A stretch of 64,000 nt of DNA from an uncultured Eubacteriales bacterium. Lineage in GTDB: Bacteria; Bacillota; Clostridia; Oscillospirales; CAG-272. The stretch covers positions 78,765 through 142,764 of the forward strand of contig URPL01000001.1 in the NCBI GenBank assembly GCA_900549725.1, in the 5' to 3' direction. This document shows positions 24,979 to 33,722 of the stretch, piece after piece. The position numbers were made by a program, and so were the translations under genes. The notes beneath the pieces were generated by a model. That model was not told the origin of the DNA and did not search any database. It saw only the letters and a list, made by a program, of their open reading frames with translations. Every line of letters starts with the position of its first letter. Position 1 is the stretch's first letter.

Positions 24979-25884
24979 ATGCGCAAAAGAGAAAAAATCG
25001 GAATCGTTTGCATTTTGGCGGCGTTGCTGCTTTGCGGCTGTCTGCAAAAGTCACAGAAATTTCCGCTGGCAGAGCAAACGGAAGCACAAACAAAATTGCA
25101 GACGGAACGGCAAACGGAACAAGCGGCGGAGCAAACGGATCCGGCGAAGGAAGAAGCAACGGAGTGCCTCTCCCCGGAGCAGGTGCACCCGCCGCGGCAG
25201 GGGTTGCAAAGTGAGGAGCCCCTCTTAGCCCCCGTCCGTCCGCAGGTTTTGATGTATCATGCCGTGAGCGATACGCCGTTCAGCCCGCTGACTTCTCTGT
25301 TTGTGCGTCCTGCCGATCTGCGGGCGCATATTGATGCGCTGCAGCAGCAGGGATATCGGTTTTATTTTGCGGATGAATATGCGGAGAGGCCCGAAAAGAG
25401 CGTGATTCTGACCTTTGACGACGGCTATGAAGACAATTATACGGAGCTTTTTCCCATTTTGCAGGAAAGCGGCGCCGTTGCAACGGTGTTTTTGATTCAA
25501 AACTGCGTCGGGCAGGAGAATTATTTAAGCGAGGAACAGATTTTGCAAATGCAGGCAAGCGGCCTTGTGCGCTTCGGATGCCATACTGCCGATCATGTGG
25601 CTTTGGCGGGTCAAAGTGCGCAGGAAATGAGGGAGCAGATGCAAAGCTGCAAGCGGTATCTTGAGACGCTGCTCGGTGTGCCGTGCCGGTCGGTGGCATA
25701 TCCGTACGGCTCGTATAACGAGAACGTTTGCCGTGCGGCGGGGGAGTTGTTTTCCTTCGGATATACCACCGACAATCCGTGCCGCTTTGCAAAAACGGGA
25801 AATGCTCCCATGGCATTACCGCGCCATTATATCAGCCGCGGAATGAGTGCGGTCGGCGTTTTGGAAAGACTTGACGGAGAATAA
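24979..25884 (+). CDS. Polysaccharide deacetylase lipoprotein (NodB domain)
   Basis: A 301-residue secreted lipoprotein (signal peptide ending LLCGC). A Gln/Glu/Thr-rich spacer follows, then a carbohydrate esterase 4 domain: MYHAVSD, the metal-binding TFDDGYEDNY, the H-x3-H motif (HTADH) and AYPYGSYN. Such enzymes deacetylate peptidoglycan or other surface polysaccharides. The domain is the short, YadE/PgaB-like kind with no clear extra module. It lies 18 bases after mutY and 2 bases before the pseudouridine synthase gene, so it is read in the same operon. Confidence 0.85.
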   Translation: MRKREKIGIVCILAALLLCGCLQKSQKFPLAEQTEAQTKLQTERQTEQAAEQTDPAKEEATECLSPEQVHPPRQGLQSEEPLLAPVRPQVLMYHAVSDTPFSPLTSLFVRPADLRAHIDALQQQGYRFYFADEYAERPEKSVILTFDDGYEDNYTELFPILQESGAVATVFLIQNCVGQENYLSEEQILQMQASGLVRFGCHTADHVALAGQSAQEMREQMQSCKRYLETLLGVPCRSVAYPYGSYNENVCRAAGELFSFGYTTDNPCRFAKTGNAPMALPRHYISRGMSAVGVLERLDGE

Positions 25885-25886
25885 GC

Positions 25887-26585
25887 ATGGAAACGGAAAC
25901 AATTCTTTATGAAACGAAAGAATTCCTTGTTGTAAAAAAGCCCGTCGGGCTTGCATCGCAGGGGGACGGCAGCACGGACGATTTGTGCAGCCGCCTTGCG
26001 GCGCGCTGCGGCCGGGTCTGCTATGCGGTGCATCGGCTGGATCAGATGACGGGCGGGGTGATGGTATACGCCAAAACAAAGGCGACGGCAGCCGCGCTGG
26101 GGCAGGCGTTTGCAGCCCATGCGGTGCAAAAGGAATATCTGTGTGTGACGGAGGGCTGCCCGAAGCCGGCACAGGGGCAGCTTTGCGACGTGCTTTTTTT
26201 CGACCGTGCGGCGGGCAAGAGCTTCCCCGTGCGGCAAAAGGCAGACGGCACCTATCGGCGCGGGGCAAAGCCCGCAAAGCTTTTTTATGAGGTTTTGCAA
26301 CAGGCGGATACATCCGTGGGCACGCGGGCGCTGCTGCGCGTTCGCCTTGAAACGGGGCGCACGCATCAGGTGCGCTGCCAAATGGCGGCGCAGAGCACAC
26401 CGCTTTGCGGCGACGGAAAATACGGAGGGCGCGACCACGGCTGCCGAGCGGCACTTTGGGCGGCTTCGCTGCGTTTTACAGACCCGAAAACAGGCAAGGA
26501 GCTTTCGTTTTGCGCATCGCCGCCGCAGAGCTACCCGTGGAATTTATTTGACTGCATCGAAAAGGAGCGTTGGGGCGAGCCTTAA
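25887..26585 (+). CDS. RluA-family pseudouridine synthase
   Basis: A 232-residue RNA pseudouridine synthase. The catalytic motif HRLDQMTGGVMVYAKT includes the essential Asp near residue 52, and ARLETGRTHQVR-like RLETGRTHQVRCQMA is the second family signature. There is no S4 domain, so it is a short RluA/RluC-like enzyme; the uridine it modifies cannot be predicted. ATG 25887 lies 2 bases after the deacetylase stop, the last gene of the nth operon. Confidence 0.85.
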   Translation: METETILYETKEFLVVKKPVGLASQGDGSTDDLCSRLAARCGRVCYAVHRLDQMTGGVMVYAKTKATAAALGQAFAAHAVQKEYLCVTEGCPKPAQGQLCDVLFFDRAAGKSFPVRQKADGTYRRGAKPAKLFYEVLQQADTSVGTRALLRVRLETGRTHQVRCQMAAQSTPLCGDGKYGGRDHGCRAALWAASLRFTDPKTGKELSFCASPPQSYPWNLFDCIEKERWGEP

Positions 26586-26714
26586 ACGGTAAAAAAATGA
26601 ATGTCAGACGGGGCAGGAAAGCGAAATTTTCGGCTCCGCCTTTTATTTTCAGGGCAAAAAAGAAAACAAACCGTTAGAATATTGTAAATGCCGCTGAAAT
26701 CTTTGCGACAAGGA

Positions 26715-26743
26715 TTGAAAAAGCAGGAATTTTGCGGTATAAT
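26715..26743 (+). promoter_or_regulatory. Sigma-A promoter of smc
   Basis: TTGAAA at 26715-26720 and TATAAT at 26738-26743 with a 17-base spacer; start of transcription near 26750. Confidence 0.75.
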
Positions 26744-26850
26744 ATCATGAGCCGCCGTGCTTTTCGGCGCGGGGAAACCGGGTGCGCAAAAGGGCGCGGC
26801 TGATCGGACAGAAAAGCTCCGGCGCCGCACGGGCGGCGCACGGCAGACGG

Positions 26851-26886
26851 GATAGAAACGATAGAAATGATAGAAATGATAGAAAC
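26851..26886 (+). repeat. Four tandem 9-base repeats before the smc RBS
   Basis: Four copies of GATAGAAAY (GATAGAAAC, two of GATAGAAAT, GATAGAAAC) run directly into the SD sequence GGAGGA and the TTG start of smc. Confidence 0.9.
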
Positions 26887-26900
26887 GGAGGAATCGATTC

Positions 26901-29900
26901 TTGATTCTGAAGACACTTGAGCTGCAGGGCTTCAAATCCTTTCCGGATAAGACGGTGCTGCGTTTTGACCGCGGCGCGACGGTGATCGTCGGCCCAAACG
27001 GAAGCGGCAAATCGAATATTTCCGATGCGATGAAGTGGGTGCTCGGCGAGCTTTCCTCCAAAAATCTGCGCGGAAACCGCATGGAAGACGTTATTTTCGG
27101 CGGAACGGATACAAGGCGGCAAATGGGATATGCCGAGGTTACCGTAACCTTTGACAATTCCGAGAGCGCAGGTGTGCGCCTTGTCTCCGATTGCGAGGAG
27201 GTCAGCGTCACGCGGCGGTATTACCGCGCGGGTGAGAGCGAATATTACATCAACAAAAAGCCGGTGCGACTGAAGGATATTCACGAGCTGTTTATGAACA
27301 CGGGTATCGGCCGCGACGGTTATTCCATTATCGGGCAGGGGCGCATTGCGGAGATAGTTTCGCAAAAAAGCGAGGATCGCCGCGCCGTATTTGAAGAGGC
27401 GGCGGGCATTTCCAAATATCGCTTCAAAAAGATGGAGGCGGAGAAAAAGCTGCTCGGCGTGGAGGAAAATCTGCTGCGCGCGCAGGACATCTTAAACGAG
27501 CTTTCCGCGCGCGTCGGACCGCTGGAAAAGGACGCGGAGAAAGCAAAAATCTATCTGTCTCTTTACGGAGAGAAAAAGCAGCTGGATGTTTCGCTGTGGC
27601 TTTTCGATATGGATGTGCTGCGCGAAAAGATCGAGACGCTGAAAAATGAATTTTTGCTCTCCAAGGGCGAATATGACCGCGCAGGAGAAGAGCTGACGGA
27701 TCTTGAAAACCGCAGCGACCGGCTGTATACCCTGGCGCAGGAAAACAAGGCGCAGGCGGAAAAATGCACGGAGCTGCTTTCCGAAATCGCCGCAAGGCGT
27801 CTCGGCGCCAAGGCGCAGATCGGTATTTTGGAAAACGAGATCGAGCATATCGACGAGCGCCTCGGGCAGACAGACGAAAAGCAGACGCAGCGCCACGATT
27901 TTCTGGAAAAGGCGCGCGCGGAGCTTACCGCTTTGCAGCAGAAGGCGCAGGCAATGAGCGCCGAGCTTGTGCAGGCAAAGGAAGCGCTTGCAAAGAGCGA
28001 GAAGACCGTGGAGGAGCGGGACCGCGCGCTGGACGGCGCATGGAATGCCGTTTCCGAGGCAGAGGAGCGCATTGCAAAAGCGCTGGCGGATCAGGGGCTT
28101 GCACGGGGCTCGGCTGCCGTTTTGGAGGAAACCAAGATAACGCAGGCGCAGCGCGCGGCGCAAAATCGAGAAGCCGCAGAGCAGGTGCGCGGCGAGCTTG
28201 CGCTTTTGACCGAGCGCTGTGAAAAGGCGCAGAAAGCCATCGCCGCCTATGAGGAAAAGGCGGTGCAGTCCGACGCGGCGGCGCAGAAGGTGCAGGAGCT
28301 GCTGCAGCAGCTTGCCGAAAAAAGACAGGCGCTTGCCGCGGCGCAAAACGAATATTATCTTGCCTATACCGAAAAGAAAAACCGCATTGAGGCACTTTCC
28401 CGCATGGAGGAGCTGTTTGAGGGATATTCCCGCAGCGTGCGCTTTATTATGAATGCCTACGGGCAAAAAAAGCTGCGCTGCGCTGCTTTGCACGGGCCGG
28501 TTTCCAAGCTTATCTCGGTGCAGCAGCGCTTTGCAACGGCGGTGGAAACGGCGTTCGGCGGGAATATGCAGAATATTGTCGTGCAGGATGAGGAAAGCGC
28601 AAAGGAAGCCATTCGCTATCTCAAAGAGCAAAACGGCGGCCGCGCGACCTTTTACCCCATTGAGACCGTGCGCGCACAGCGCGCCCCCGACATTTCGGCA
28701 GCAAAGGGCATCGCAGGCTTTTTGGGCACGGTGAGCGAGCATGTGGACTGCGCGCCGGAGTACCGCGAGGTTGTGGACGCCATGATCGGCAAGATCCTGA
28801 TTGCCGATACCATCGAAAGCGCGGCAAAGGTAGCAAAGGCGATGCGGTATACCGTGCGCGTTGTTACGCTGGACGGACAGCAGGTCAATGCGGGCGGCTC
28901 GTTTACGGGCGGTTCGCTGCGGCAGGACAGCGGACTTTTGACAAGAGCGGCGCAAATCGACGCGCTGCGGCGGGAGATGAACGAATTTTCCGAAAAGATC
29001 AAAAAGGCGCAGCGCGAGGATGAAGCGCTTGCAAAAGAGGAGCAGACGCAAAAGGACGCGCTTGCAACGGAGCAGATGCACTCACAGATGCTGCGCACGC
29101 TGCAAAACGCAGAGCAAACGCAGCTGCAGGTGCTGAAAACGCAGGCGGACGCAGAGCAGGCACAGCTTGACACCCTTGCGGAGCAGAGCGCGCTTTTGCA
29201 AAACGAAGAGGCGGCATATTTTGCGCAAAAAGAGGCGCTTTCGGCGGCGCAGCAGGCGGCAGAGCTTGCGGCGCGGCAGGCGCAGGAGCAAAAAGAAGAA
29301 TGCATTCGGCAAAGAGAGGCGCTTGCATCGGAGCTTGCTCAGGCACAAAAGGAGCAGGGGCGGCTGCAGGTGAGCACGGCGGAGCTGCAAAAGGATACGC
29401 AGGCGGCGCAGCTTGCGGCGGAGCAGATGCGCCAAAGCATTGAGAGCGCCGAGGAAAAATTCCGCGCGGCAAGCGATGAGAAGGATCAGCTTGCAAAAAA
29501 GCGCAGCGAATGCGTTGCCGCCATCGAGCAGCAGCGCGCATCGGAGCAGGCAGAGAACGAAAACGAAAAGCAGGCTGTTGCAAACCGCGCCGCGGCGCAG
29601 CAAAAGAGCCTGGAATATGAACAAAAGCAAACGGCTCTGCGTGAGCAGATGAAGGATAAAACGCATGAAAAGGAGCTTTTGTTCCGTCAATATACAAAGG
29701 CAGAGGCAAACCATGCGGCGGCGCAAAACGAGCGGGATAAACGCACGGGCGCTATGTGGGATGAATATGAGCTGACGCTTTCCTCCGCGCTGAACCTTGA
29801 CTATCCCCCGCTTGACGCCGAATGTCGCCCAGCTGCTGCGGCAAGGCTGGCGGAGCTGCGCGGGAAGATCAAGCAGCTGGGCACGGTGCATGTCGGCGCG

Positions 29901-30491
29901 ATCGAGGAATATGCCGCGGTCAAGGAGAGGTATGATTTTCTGAGCACGCAGGTGCAGGATCTGAATGTATCCAAGGAGGATCTGGCAAAAATTATTTATC
30001 AGCTGGAGCAGGAGATGCGCACGCGCTTTTCCGAAACCTTTGAACAGGTCAACACCGCCTTTCGCGAGGTTTTTCGCGAGCTGTTCGGCGGCGGCCATGC
30101 GGAGCTGCGCCTGACGGAGCCGGAAAATGTTTTGGCAAGCGGCATCCAGATCAATGTCGCACCGCCCGGCAAAATTATCAAAAATCTGATGCTGCTCTCG
30201 GGCGGTGAGCAGGCGTTTGTCGCCATTGCGCTGTATTTTGCGCTGCTGCGCGTCAACCCGGCGCCGTTTTGCATTTTGGATGAGATCGAGGCGGCGCTGG
30301 ATGAGGTCAACGTTGATAAATTCGCATCGTATCTCAAGCGCCATTCCGACCGCACGCAGTTCATCGTGATCACGCACCGCCGCGGCACCATGGAAATGGC
30401 GGACAGGCTCTACGGCGTGACTATGCAGGAAAAGGGCATTTCAACGGTGCTTGCCGTGCAGATGAGCCAGGTCGGCAATTATCTCAAATAA
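26901..30491 (+). CDS. smc: Chromosome segregation protein SMC
   Basis: A 1196-residue SMC ATPase, full family length. The Walker A GPNGSGKSN is at residues ~31-39 after LELQGFKSFPDKT. Long Glu/Ala/Gln-rich coiled coils flank a hinge (about 500-680, including VQDEESAKEAIRYLK and the GG pattern near VNAGGSFTGGS). The C-terminal head has the signature LSGGEQAF near 1099 and Walker B CILDEIEAALDE near 1124. SMC compacts and separates the chromosome with ScpA/ScpB. The start is TTG at 26901 with CGGAGGA 8 bases upstream, giving the canonical N-terminus. It leads the smc-ftsY-rdgB-yhbY-nadD cluster. Confidence 0.95.
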   Translation: MILKTLELQGFKSFPDKTVLRFDRGATVIVGPNGSGKSNISDAMKWVLGELSSKNLRGNRMEDVIFGGTDTRRQMGYAEVTVTFDNSESAGVRLVSDCEEVSVTRRYYRAGESEYYINKKPVRLKDIHELFMNTGIGRDGYSIIGQGRIAEIVSQKSEDRRAVFEEAAGISKYRFKKMEAEKKLLGVEENLLRAQDILNELSARVGPLEKDAEKAKIYLSLYGEKKQLDVSLWLFDMDVLREKIETLKNEFLLSKGEYDRAGEELTDLENRSDRLYTLAQENKAQAEKCTELLSEIAARRLGAKAQIGILENEIEHIDERLGQTDEKQTQRHDFLEKARAELTALQQKAQAMSAELVQAKEALAKSEKTVEERDRALDGAWNAVSEAEERIAKALADQGLARGSAAVLEETKITQAQRAAQNREAAEQVRGELALLTERCEKAQKAIAAYEEKAVQSDAAAQKVQELLQQLAEKRQALAAAQNEYYLAYTEKKNRIEALSRMEELFEGYSRSVRFIMNAYGQKKLRCAALHGPVSKLISVQQRFATAVETAFGGNMQNIVVQDEESAKEAIRYLKEQNGGRATFYPIETVRAQRAPDISAAKGIAGFLGTVSEHVDCAPEYREVVDAMIGKILIADTIESAAKVAKAMRYTVRVVTLDGQQVNAGGSFTGGSLRQDSGLLTRAAQIDALRREMNEFSEKIKKAQREDEALAKEEQTQKDALATEQMHSQMLRTLQNAEQTQLQVLKTQADAEQAQLDTLAEQSALLQNEEAAYFAQKEALSAAQQAAELAARQAQEQKEECIRQREALASELAQAQKEQGRLQVSTAELQKDTQAAQLAAEQMRQSIESAEEKFRAASDEKDQLAKKRSECVAAIEQQRASEQAENENEKQAVANRAAAQQKSLEYEQKQTALREQMKDKTHEKELLFRQYTKAEANHAAAQNERDKRTGAMWDEYELTLSSALNLDYPPLDAECRPAAAARLAELRGKIKQLGTVHVGAIEEYAAVKERYDFLSTQVQDLNVSKEDLAKIIYQLEQEMRTRFSETFEQVNTAFREVFRELFGGGHAELRLTEPENVLASGIQINVAPPGKIIKNLMLLSGGEQAFVAIALYFALLRVNPAPFCILDEIEAALDEVNVDKFASYLKRHSDRTQFIVITHRRGTMEMADRLYGVTMQEKGISTVLAVQMSQVGNYLK

Positions 30492-30503
30492 AGGAGAGAG
30501 GGC

Positions 30504-31448
30504 ATGGGCTTTTTCGAAAAATTAAAGGCGGGCCTTTCCAAAACAAAGACGGCGTTTGTCGGGGCGATGAACGATTTGTTCCGTAGGCACGGGCGCATTG
30601 ACGACGCGCTTTACGATGAATTGGAGGAGCTTTTGTATACCGCCGATGTCGGCGTGGAAACCACGGAATATATTTTAGACACCCTGCAGCAGCGCGTGCA
30701 CGAAAAAAAGGCGACGGAGGCTGCGCAGTGCCGCGAGATCTTAATCGAAATTCTTTGCGAGCTGGTAGGGCAGGCAGAGCCGCTGCATCTTGAAATGACC
30801 CCGTCGGTGATTCTTGTGATCGGGGTCAACGGCGTCGGAAAAACGACCTCCATTGCAAAAATTGCAAAGCAGCTCAAAGAAAGCGGCAAAAAGGTTTTGC
30901 TCGCGGCGGCGGACACCTTCCGCGCGGCGGCGATCGATCAAATCGCAATTTGGGCGGACCGCGTCGGCGTCGGGCTGATTCGCCATGAGGAGGGAAGCGA
31001 CCCCGCTTCTGTTGTTTATGATGCGGCAATCGCCGCGAAAAATCAGCATGCCGATGTGCTCATTGTGGATACGGCGGGGCGGCTGCACAATAAGAAAAAC
31101 CTCATGGATGAGCTGGCGAAGATCGACCGCGTGCTCGCAAGAGAGCTGCCGGGCGCCGACAGGGAGACGCTTTTGGTGCTGGATGCAACAACGGGGCAAA
31201 ACGCCGTGATTCAGGCGAAGGCATTCAAGGAGGCGGCAAAGCTGACGGGGCTTATCCTGACGAAAATGGACGGCACCGCAAAGGGCGGCATCGTCTTTTC
31301 GATCCGGCGAGAGCTCGGCATTCCGGTCAAATTCATCGGGGTGGGCGAGCAGGCGGAGGATCTGCAGCCGTTTTCGGCGCAGGATTTTGTAAAGGCGCTG
31401 TTTGAGGGAGAGCATGCCGCAGCCAAAGAAGAAGGAGAAACGGAATGA
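30504..31448 (+). CDS. ftsY: Signal recognition particle receptor FtsY
   Basis: A 314-residue SRP GTPase that docks the SRP-ribosome complex at the membrane. The N domain (residues ~1-90) is followed by the G domain with P-loop GVNGVGKTTSIAKIA near 107, ADTFRAAAIDQ, DTAGR near 189 and TKMDGTAKGG near 253. The acidic A domain of enterobacteria is absent, as usual in Firmicutes. It starts 12 bases after smc, an arrangement conserved in many Firmicutes. Confidence 0.94.
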   Translation: MGFFEKLKAGLSKTKTAFVGAMNDLFRRHGRIDDALYDELEELLYTADVGVETTEYILDTLQQRVHEKKATEAAQCREILIEILCELVGQAEPLHLEMTPSVILVIGVNGVGKTTSIAKIAKQLKESGKKVLLAAADTFRAAAIDQIAIWADRVGVGLIRHEEGSDPASVVYDAAIAAKNQHADVLIVDTAGRLHNKKNLMDELAKIDRVLARELPGADRETLLVLDATTGQNAVIQAKAFKEAAKLTGLILTKMDGTAKGGIVFSIRRELGIPVKFIGVGEQAEDLQPFSAQDFVKALFEGEHAAAKEEGETE

Positions 31449-32053
31449 AATTTGTTTTGGTATCGCACAATGCACATAAGCTTGCCGAGATGCACACATT
31501 GCTTGCGCGGCTCTGCCCGGATGCCGAGCTCATCGGCGCCAAAGAGGCGGGGATCGGCGAAATTGAGGAAACCGGAAGCAGCTTTGAGGAAAACGCGCTG
31601 CTCAAGGCGCGCGCAGCCGCAAAGCTCGGTTATATCGGCATTGCGGACGACAGCGGGCTTTGCGTGGATGCTCTGGACGGCGCGCCCGGCATTTATTCCG
31701 CGCGCTATGCAGGGGAGCCCTGCGATGATAAAAAGAACAACGATAAGCTTCTGCGCGCGCTGCGCGAGGTGCCCTACGGCAAGCGCACGGCGCAGTTTAT
31801 AAGCGTTGTGGCAATGGCATTTCCGGACGGGTCTGAGCCGCTGATTGCGCGCGGAGTTTGCCCCGGAGAGATTCTGAGCGGGCCGCTCGGAGAAAACGGA
31901 TTCGGATATGACCCGCTGTTTTTCTATCCGCCCTTTGCCAAGAGCTTTGCGCAGATGGTGCCTGCACAGAAAAACTGGATCAGTCATCGGGCACGCGCCA
32001 TGGAGCAATTTGCAAAGCTTCTTGAGCAAAGGCTCGGAAAAGCGGAGGGCTGA
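31445..32053 (+). CDS. rdgB: XTP/dITP diphosphatase (RdgB/HAM1)
   Basis: A 202-residue house-cleaning pyrophosphatase that removes ITP, dITP and XTP from the nucleotide pool. The family elements are VSHNAHKLAEM at the N-terminus, the acidic IADDSGLCVDALDGAPGIYSAR segment with the metal ligands, and the FGYDPLFFYP and SHRARAM motifs. The first residue of the NxxK motif is preceded by Ser instead of the usual Thr. Its ATG overlaps the ftsY stop (ATGA). Confidence 0.92.
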   Translation: MKFVLVSHNAHKLAEMHTLLARLCPDAELIGAKEAGIGEIEETGSSFEENALLKARAAAKLGYIGIADDSGLCVDALDGAPGIYSARYAGEPCDDKKNNDKLLRALREVPYGKRTAQFISVVAMAFPDGSEPLIARGVCPGEILSGPLGENGFGYDPLFFYPPFAKSFAQMVPAQKNWISHRARAMEQFAKLLEQRLGKAEG

Positions 32054-32056
32054 GAA

Positions 32057-32350
32057 GTGACGGGAAAACAAAGAGCTTATCTGCGCGCCATGGCAAACGG
32101 GCTTGATACCATCTTTCAGATCGGAAAGGGCGGCATCAGCGAGGAGACCGTAAAGCAGATCGGCGCTGCGCTTGAGGCAAGAGAGCTGATTAAGGTGCGT
32201 GTTTTGGATAATTCGGGGTATACGGCGCGGCAGGCGTGCGATGCGCTTGCCGGGGCGCTCGGCGCGGACGGCGTGAGCGTTGTGGGGACAAGATTCGTTC
32301 TGTATCGCCGCTCGGAGAAAAAGCCGAAGATCGAGCTGCCGCGCGCATAA
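32057..32350 (+). CDS. yhbY: YhbY-family RNA-binding protein (CRM domain)
   Basis: A 97-residue single CRM-domain protein of the YhbY/YqeI family, which associates with pre-50S ribosomes. Seen are QRAYLRAMANGLD at the start, FQIGKGGISEE with the conserved GKGG loop, and GDKIRSV-like VGTRFVLYRRS at the end. GTG 32057 is the start, three bases after rdgB. Its position before nadD is conserved in Firmicutes. Confidence 0.88.
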   Translation: MTGKQRAYLRAMANGLDTIFQIGKGGISEETVKQIGAALEARELIKVRVLDNSGYTARQACDALAGALGADGVSVVGTRFVLYRRSEKKPKIELPRA

Positions 32351-32392
32351 AGGGCGCGGGTTTAAATTTTGTGAAAAAAAGGGGGCGGCAGC

Positions 32393-33034
32393 GTGCAGGA
32401 TACCGAAATTACGGAACGCATCGGCATTTACGGCGGAACCTTCGACCCGTTTCACTTTGGGCATTTGCATGCGCTGCGCGCCTTTTCCGCGGCACTGCAC
32501 CCGGACAGAATTTTGCTCATGCCCGCTTTTCTGCCGCCGCACAAAGCGCATCGCGCGGGGGACGACCCCGCTGCGCGCCTTTTTATGCTGCGCGCGCTTG
32601 TGCAGCAAGAGGAGTTTGCGCAGATGCGCTGCACCGTGAGCGACTATGAAATCGCAAAACAGGGCAAAAGCTATTCCTATGATACGCTGTGCCGTTTTTC
32701 CGCCCCGCACAGAGCACTTTATTTTCTGATGGGAACGGATATGTTCTGCTCGCTTGAGCATTGGTATCGCGGCACGGAGCTGTTTTCCCTGGCACATATG
32801 GTGTGCGTTCGCCGCGGCGGTGAAAACGAAGCGCAGGAATGCGCCTGCATTGCCGAGGCGGCGCAGCGCTATGAGGCGCTGTATCGCGCACGCACCATGG
32901 TGCTTGCGGCAGAGCCGTTTGCCCTTTCCTCCACCGAGGTGCGCATGCGCCTTGCGGCGGGGGAGGATGCCGCGCGCTATTGCCCTGCGCCCGTTGCGCA
33001 GATTATCGAAAGGAGCGGGTATTACCGTGAATGA
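32393..33034 (+). CDS. nadD: Nicotinate-nucleotide adenylyltransferase
   Basis: 213 residues. It adenylates nicotinate mononucleotide in NAD synthesis. The nucleotidyltransferase signature GIYGGTFDPFHFGHLHAL is at the N-terminus (HxGH as HFGH), FLMGTDMFCSLEHW in the middle, and the SSTEVRMRL segment, equivalent to ISST-x-[IV]-R, near the C-terminus. The start is GTG at 32393, with AAGGGGGCGG upstream. It overlaps yqeK by 8 bases, and the pairing is conserved. Confidence 0.92.
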   Translation: MQDTEITERIGIYGGTFDPFHFGHLHALRAFSAALHPDRILLMPAFLPPHKAHRAGDDPAARLFMLRALVQQEEFAQMRCTVSDYEIAKQGKSYSYDTLCRFSAPHRALYFLMGTDMFCSLEHWYRGTELFSLAHMVCVRRGGENEAQECACIAEAAQRYEALYRARTMVLAAEPFALSSTEVRMRLAAGEDAARYCPAPVAQIIERSGYYRE

Positions 33035-33722
33035 AGAACAGATTTTCTCTGAGATCCGTGCGGCGCTCCCCGCCCTTGTGGGGCAGGAAAAGCGCATGCG
33101 CCATATTCTCGGCGTAGAGCAGGAGGCAAAGGCGCTTTCCGAGCTTTTCTGCGAGGCGGGGCTTTTGCAAAAGGGTGAGGCAAAAAAGCTGCGTCTGGCG
33201 GCGCTGGTGCATGATATTACAAAAACGAAAACTACCGAAGAGCAGCTGCAGCTGTGCCGCGAATACGGCATTGCGACCGATGCCCGCCTGCAAAACAGCT
33301 CAAAGCTTTTGCATGCCTACACGGGCGGGCCGTATGCCGCACAGCGCTTCGGCACGGAATGGATCGACGGCGATGTGCAGCGCGCCGTGCGCTATCATAC
33401 CACGGGGCGCGCCGGAATGGATTTGCTTGAAAAGCTGCTGTTTTTGGCGGATTATATTGAGCCGGGGCGCACCTGGCCTGCCTGCGTTACGCTGCGGGCG
33501 GAATTTTGGTGCCCGGGAATTGAGCGGTTTGACAAAGAGGCGCTTGCAAAGCATCTTGACAGGGTGCTGATTCATGCGCTGGATCAGACGCTTTTCGAGC
33601 TGCTCCGGGAAAAGCAGCTGATCGATCCGGACACGGTGTCCGCGCGCAATGCCCTGCTGCTGCCGCAGAAGCAATTACAAGAAGAAAACGACACAAAAAC
33701 CGTCGAAAAGGAGAACGCCTAA
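33027..33722 (+). CDS. yqeK: YqeK-type HD-domain hydrolase
   Basis: A 231-residue HD-superfamily protein of the YqeK family, reported in Bacilli to be a diadenosine tetraphosphate hydrolase. The motifs are MRHILGVEQEA (first His), LAALVHDITK (HD pair), LLHAYTGGPYAA and HTTGRAGMDLLEKLLFLADYIEPGR. The GTG at 33027 overlaps nadD and follows AAAGGAG. The much longer in-frame start lies within nadD and is rejected. A C-terminal extension after SARNALLL is Lys/Glu-rich. Confidence 0.88.
   Translation: MNEEQIFSEIRAALPALVGQEKRMRHILGVEQEAKALSELFCEAGLLQKGEAKKLRLAALVHDITKTKTTEEQLQLCREYGIATDARLQNSSKLLHAYTGGPYAAQRFGTEWIDGDVQRAVRYHTTGRAGMDLLEKLLFLADYIEPGRTWPACVTLRAEFWCPGIERFDKEALAKHLDRVLIHALDQTLFELLREKQLIDPDTVSARNALLLPQKQLQEENDTKTVEKENA

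Larger units (their letters stand above)
26586..26900. other. Intergenic region upstream of smc
   Basis: No gene is supported. It contains the smc promoter (26715-26743), a GC-rich untranslated leader of about 150 bases with several possible hairpins, and a 9-base tandem repeat just before the ribosome-binding site. I see no convincing terminator for the upstream operon. Confidence 0.5.

Noticed and set aside
31211..33271. Long minus-strand frame crossing ftsY to yqeK
   Set aside because: It spans five convincing plus-strand genes and shows no domain.
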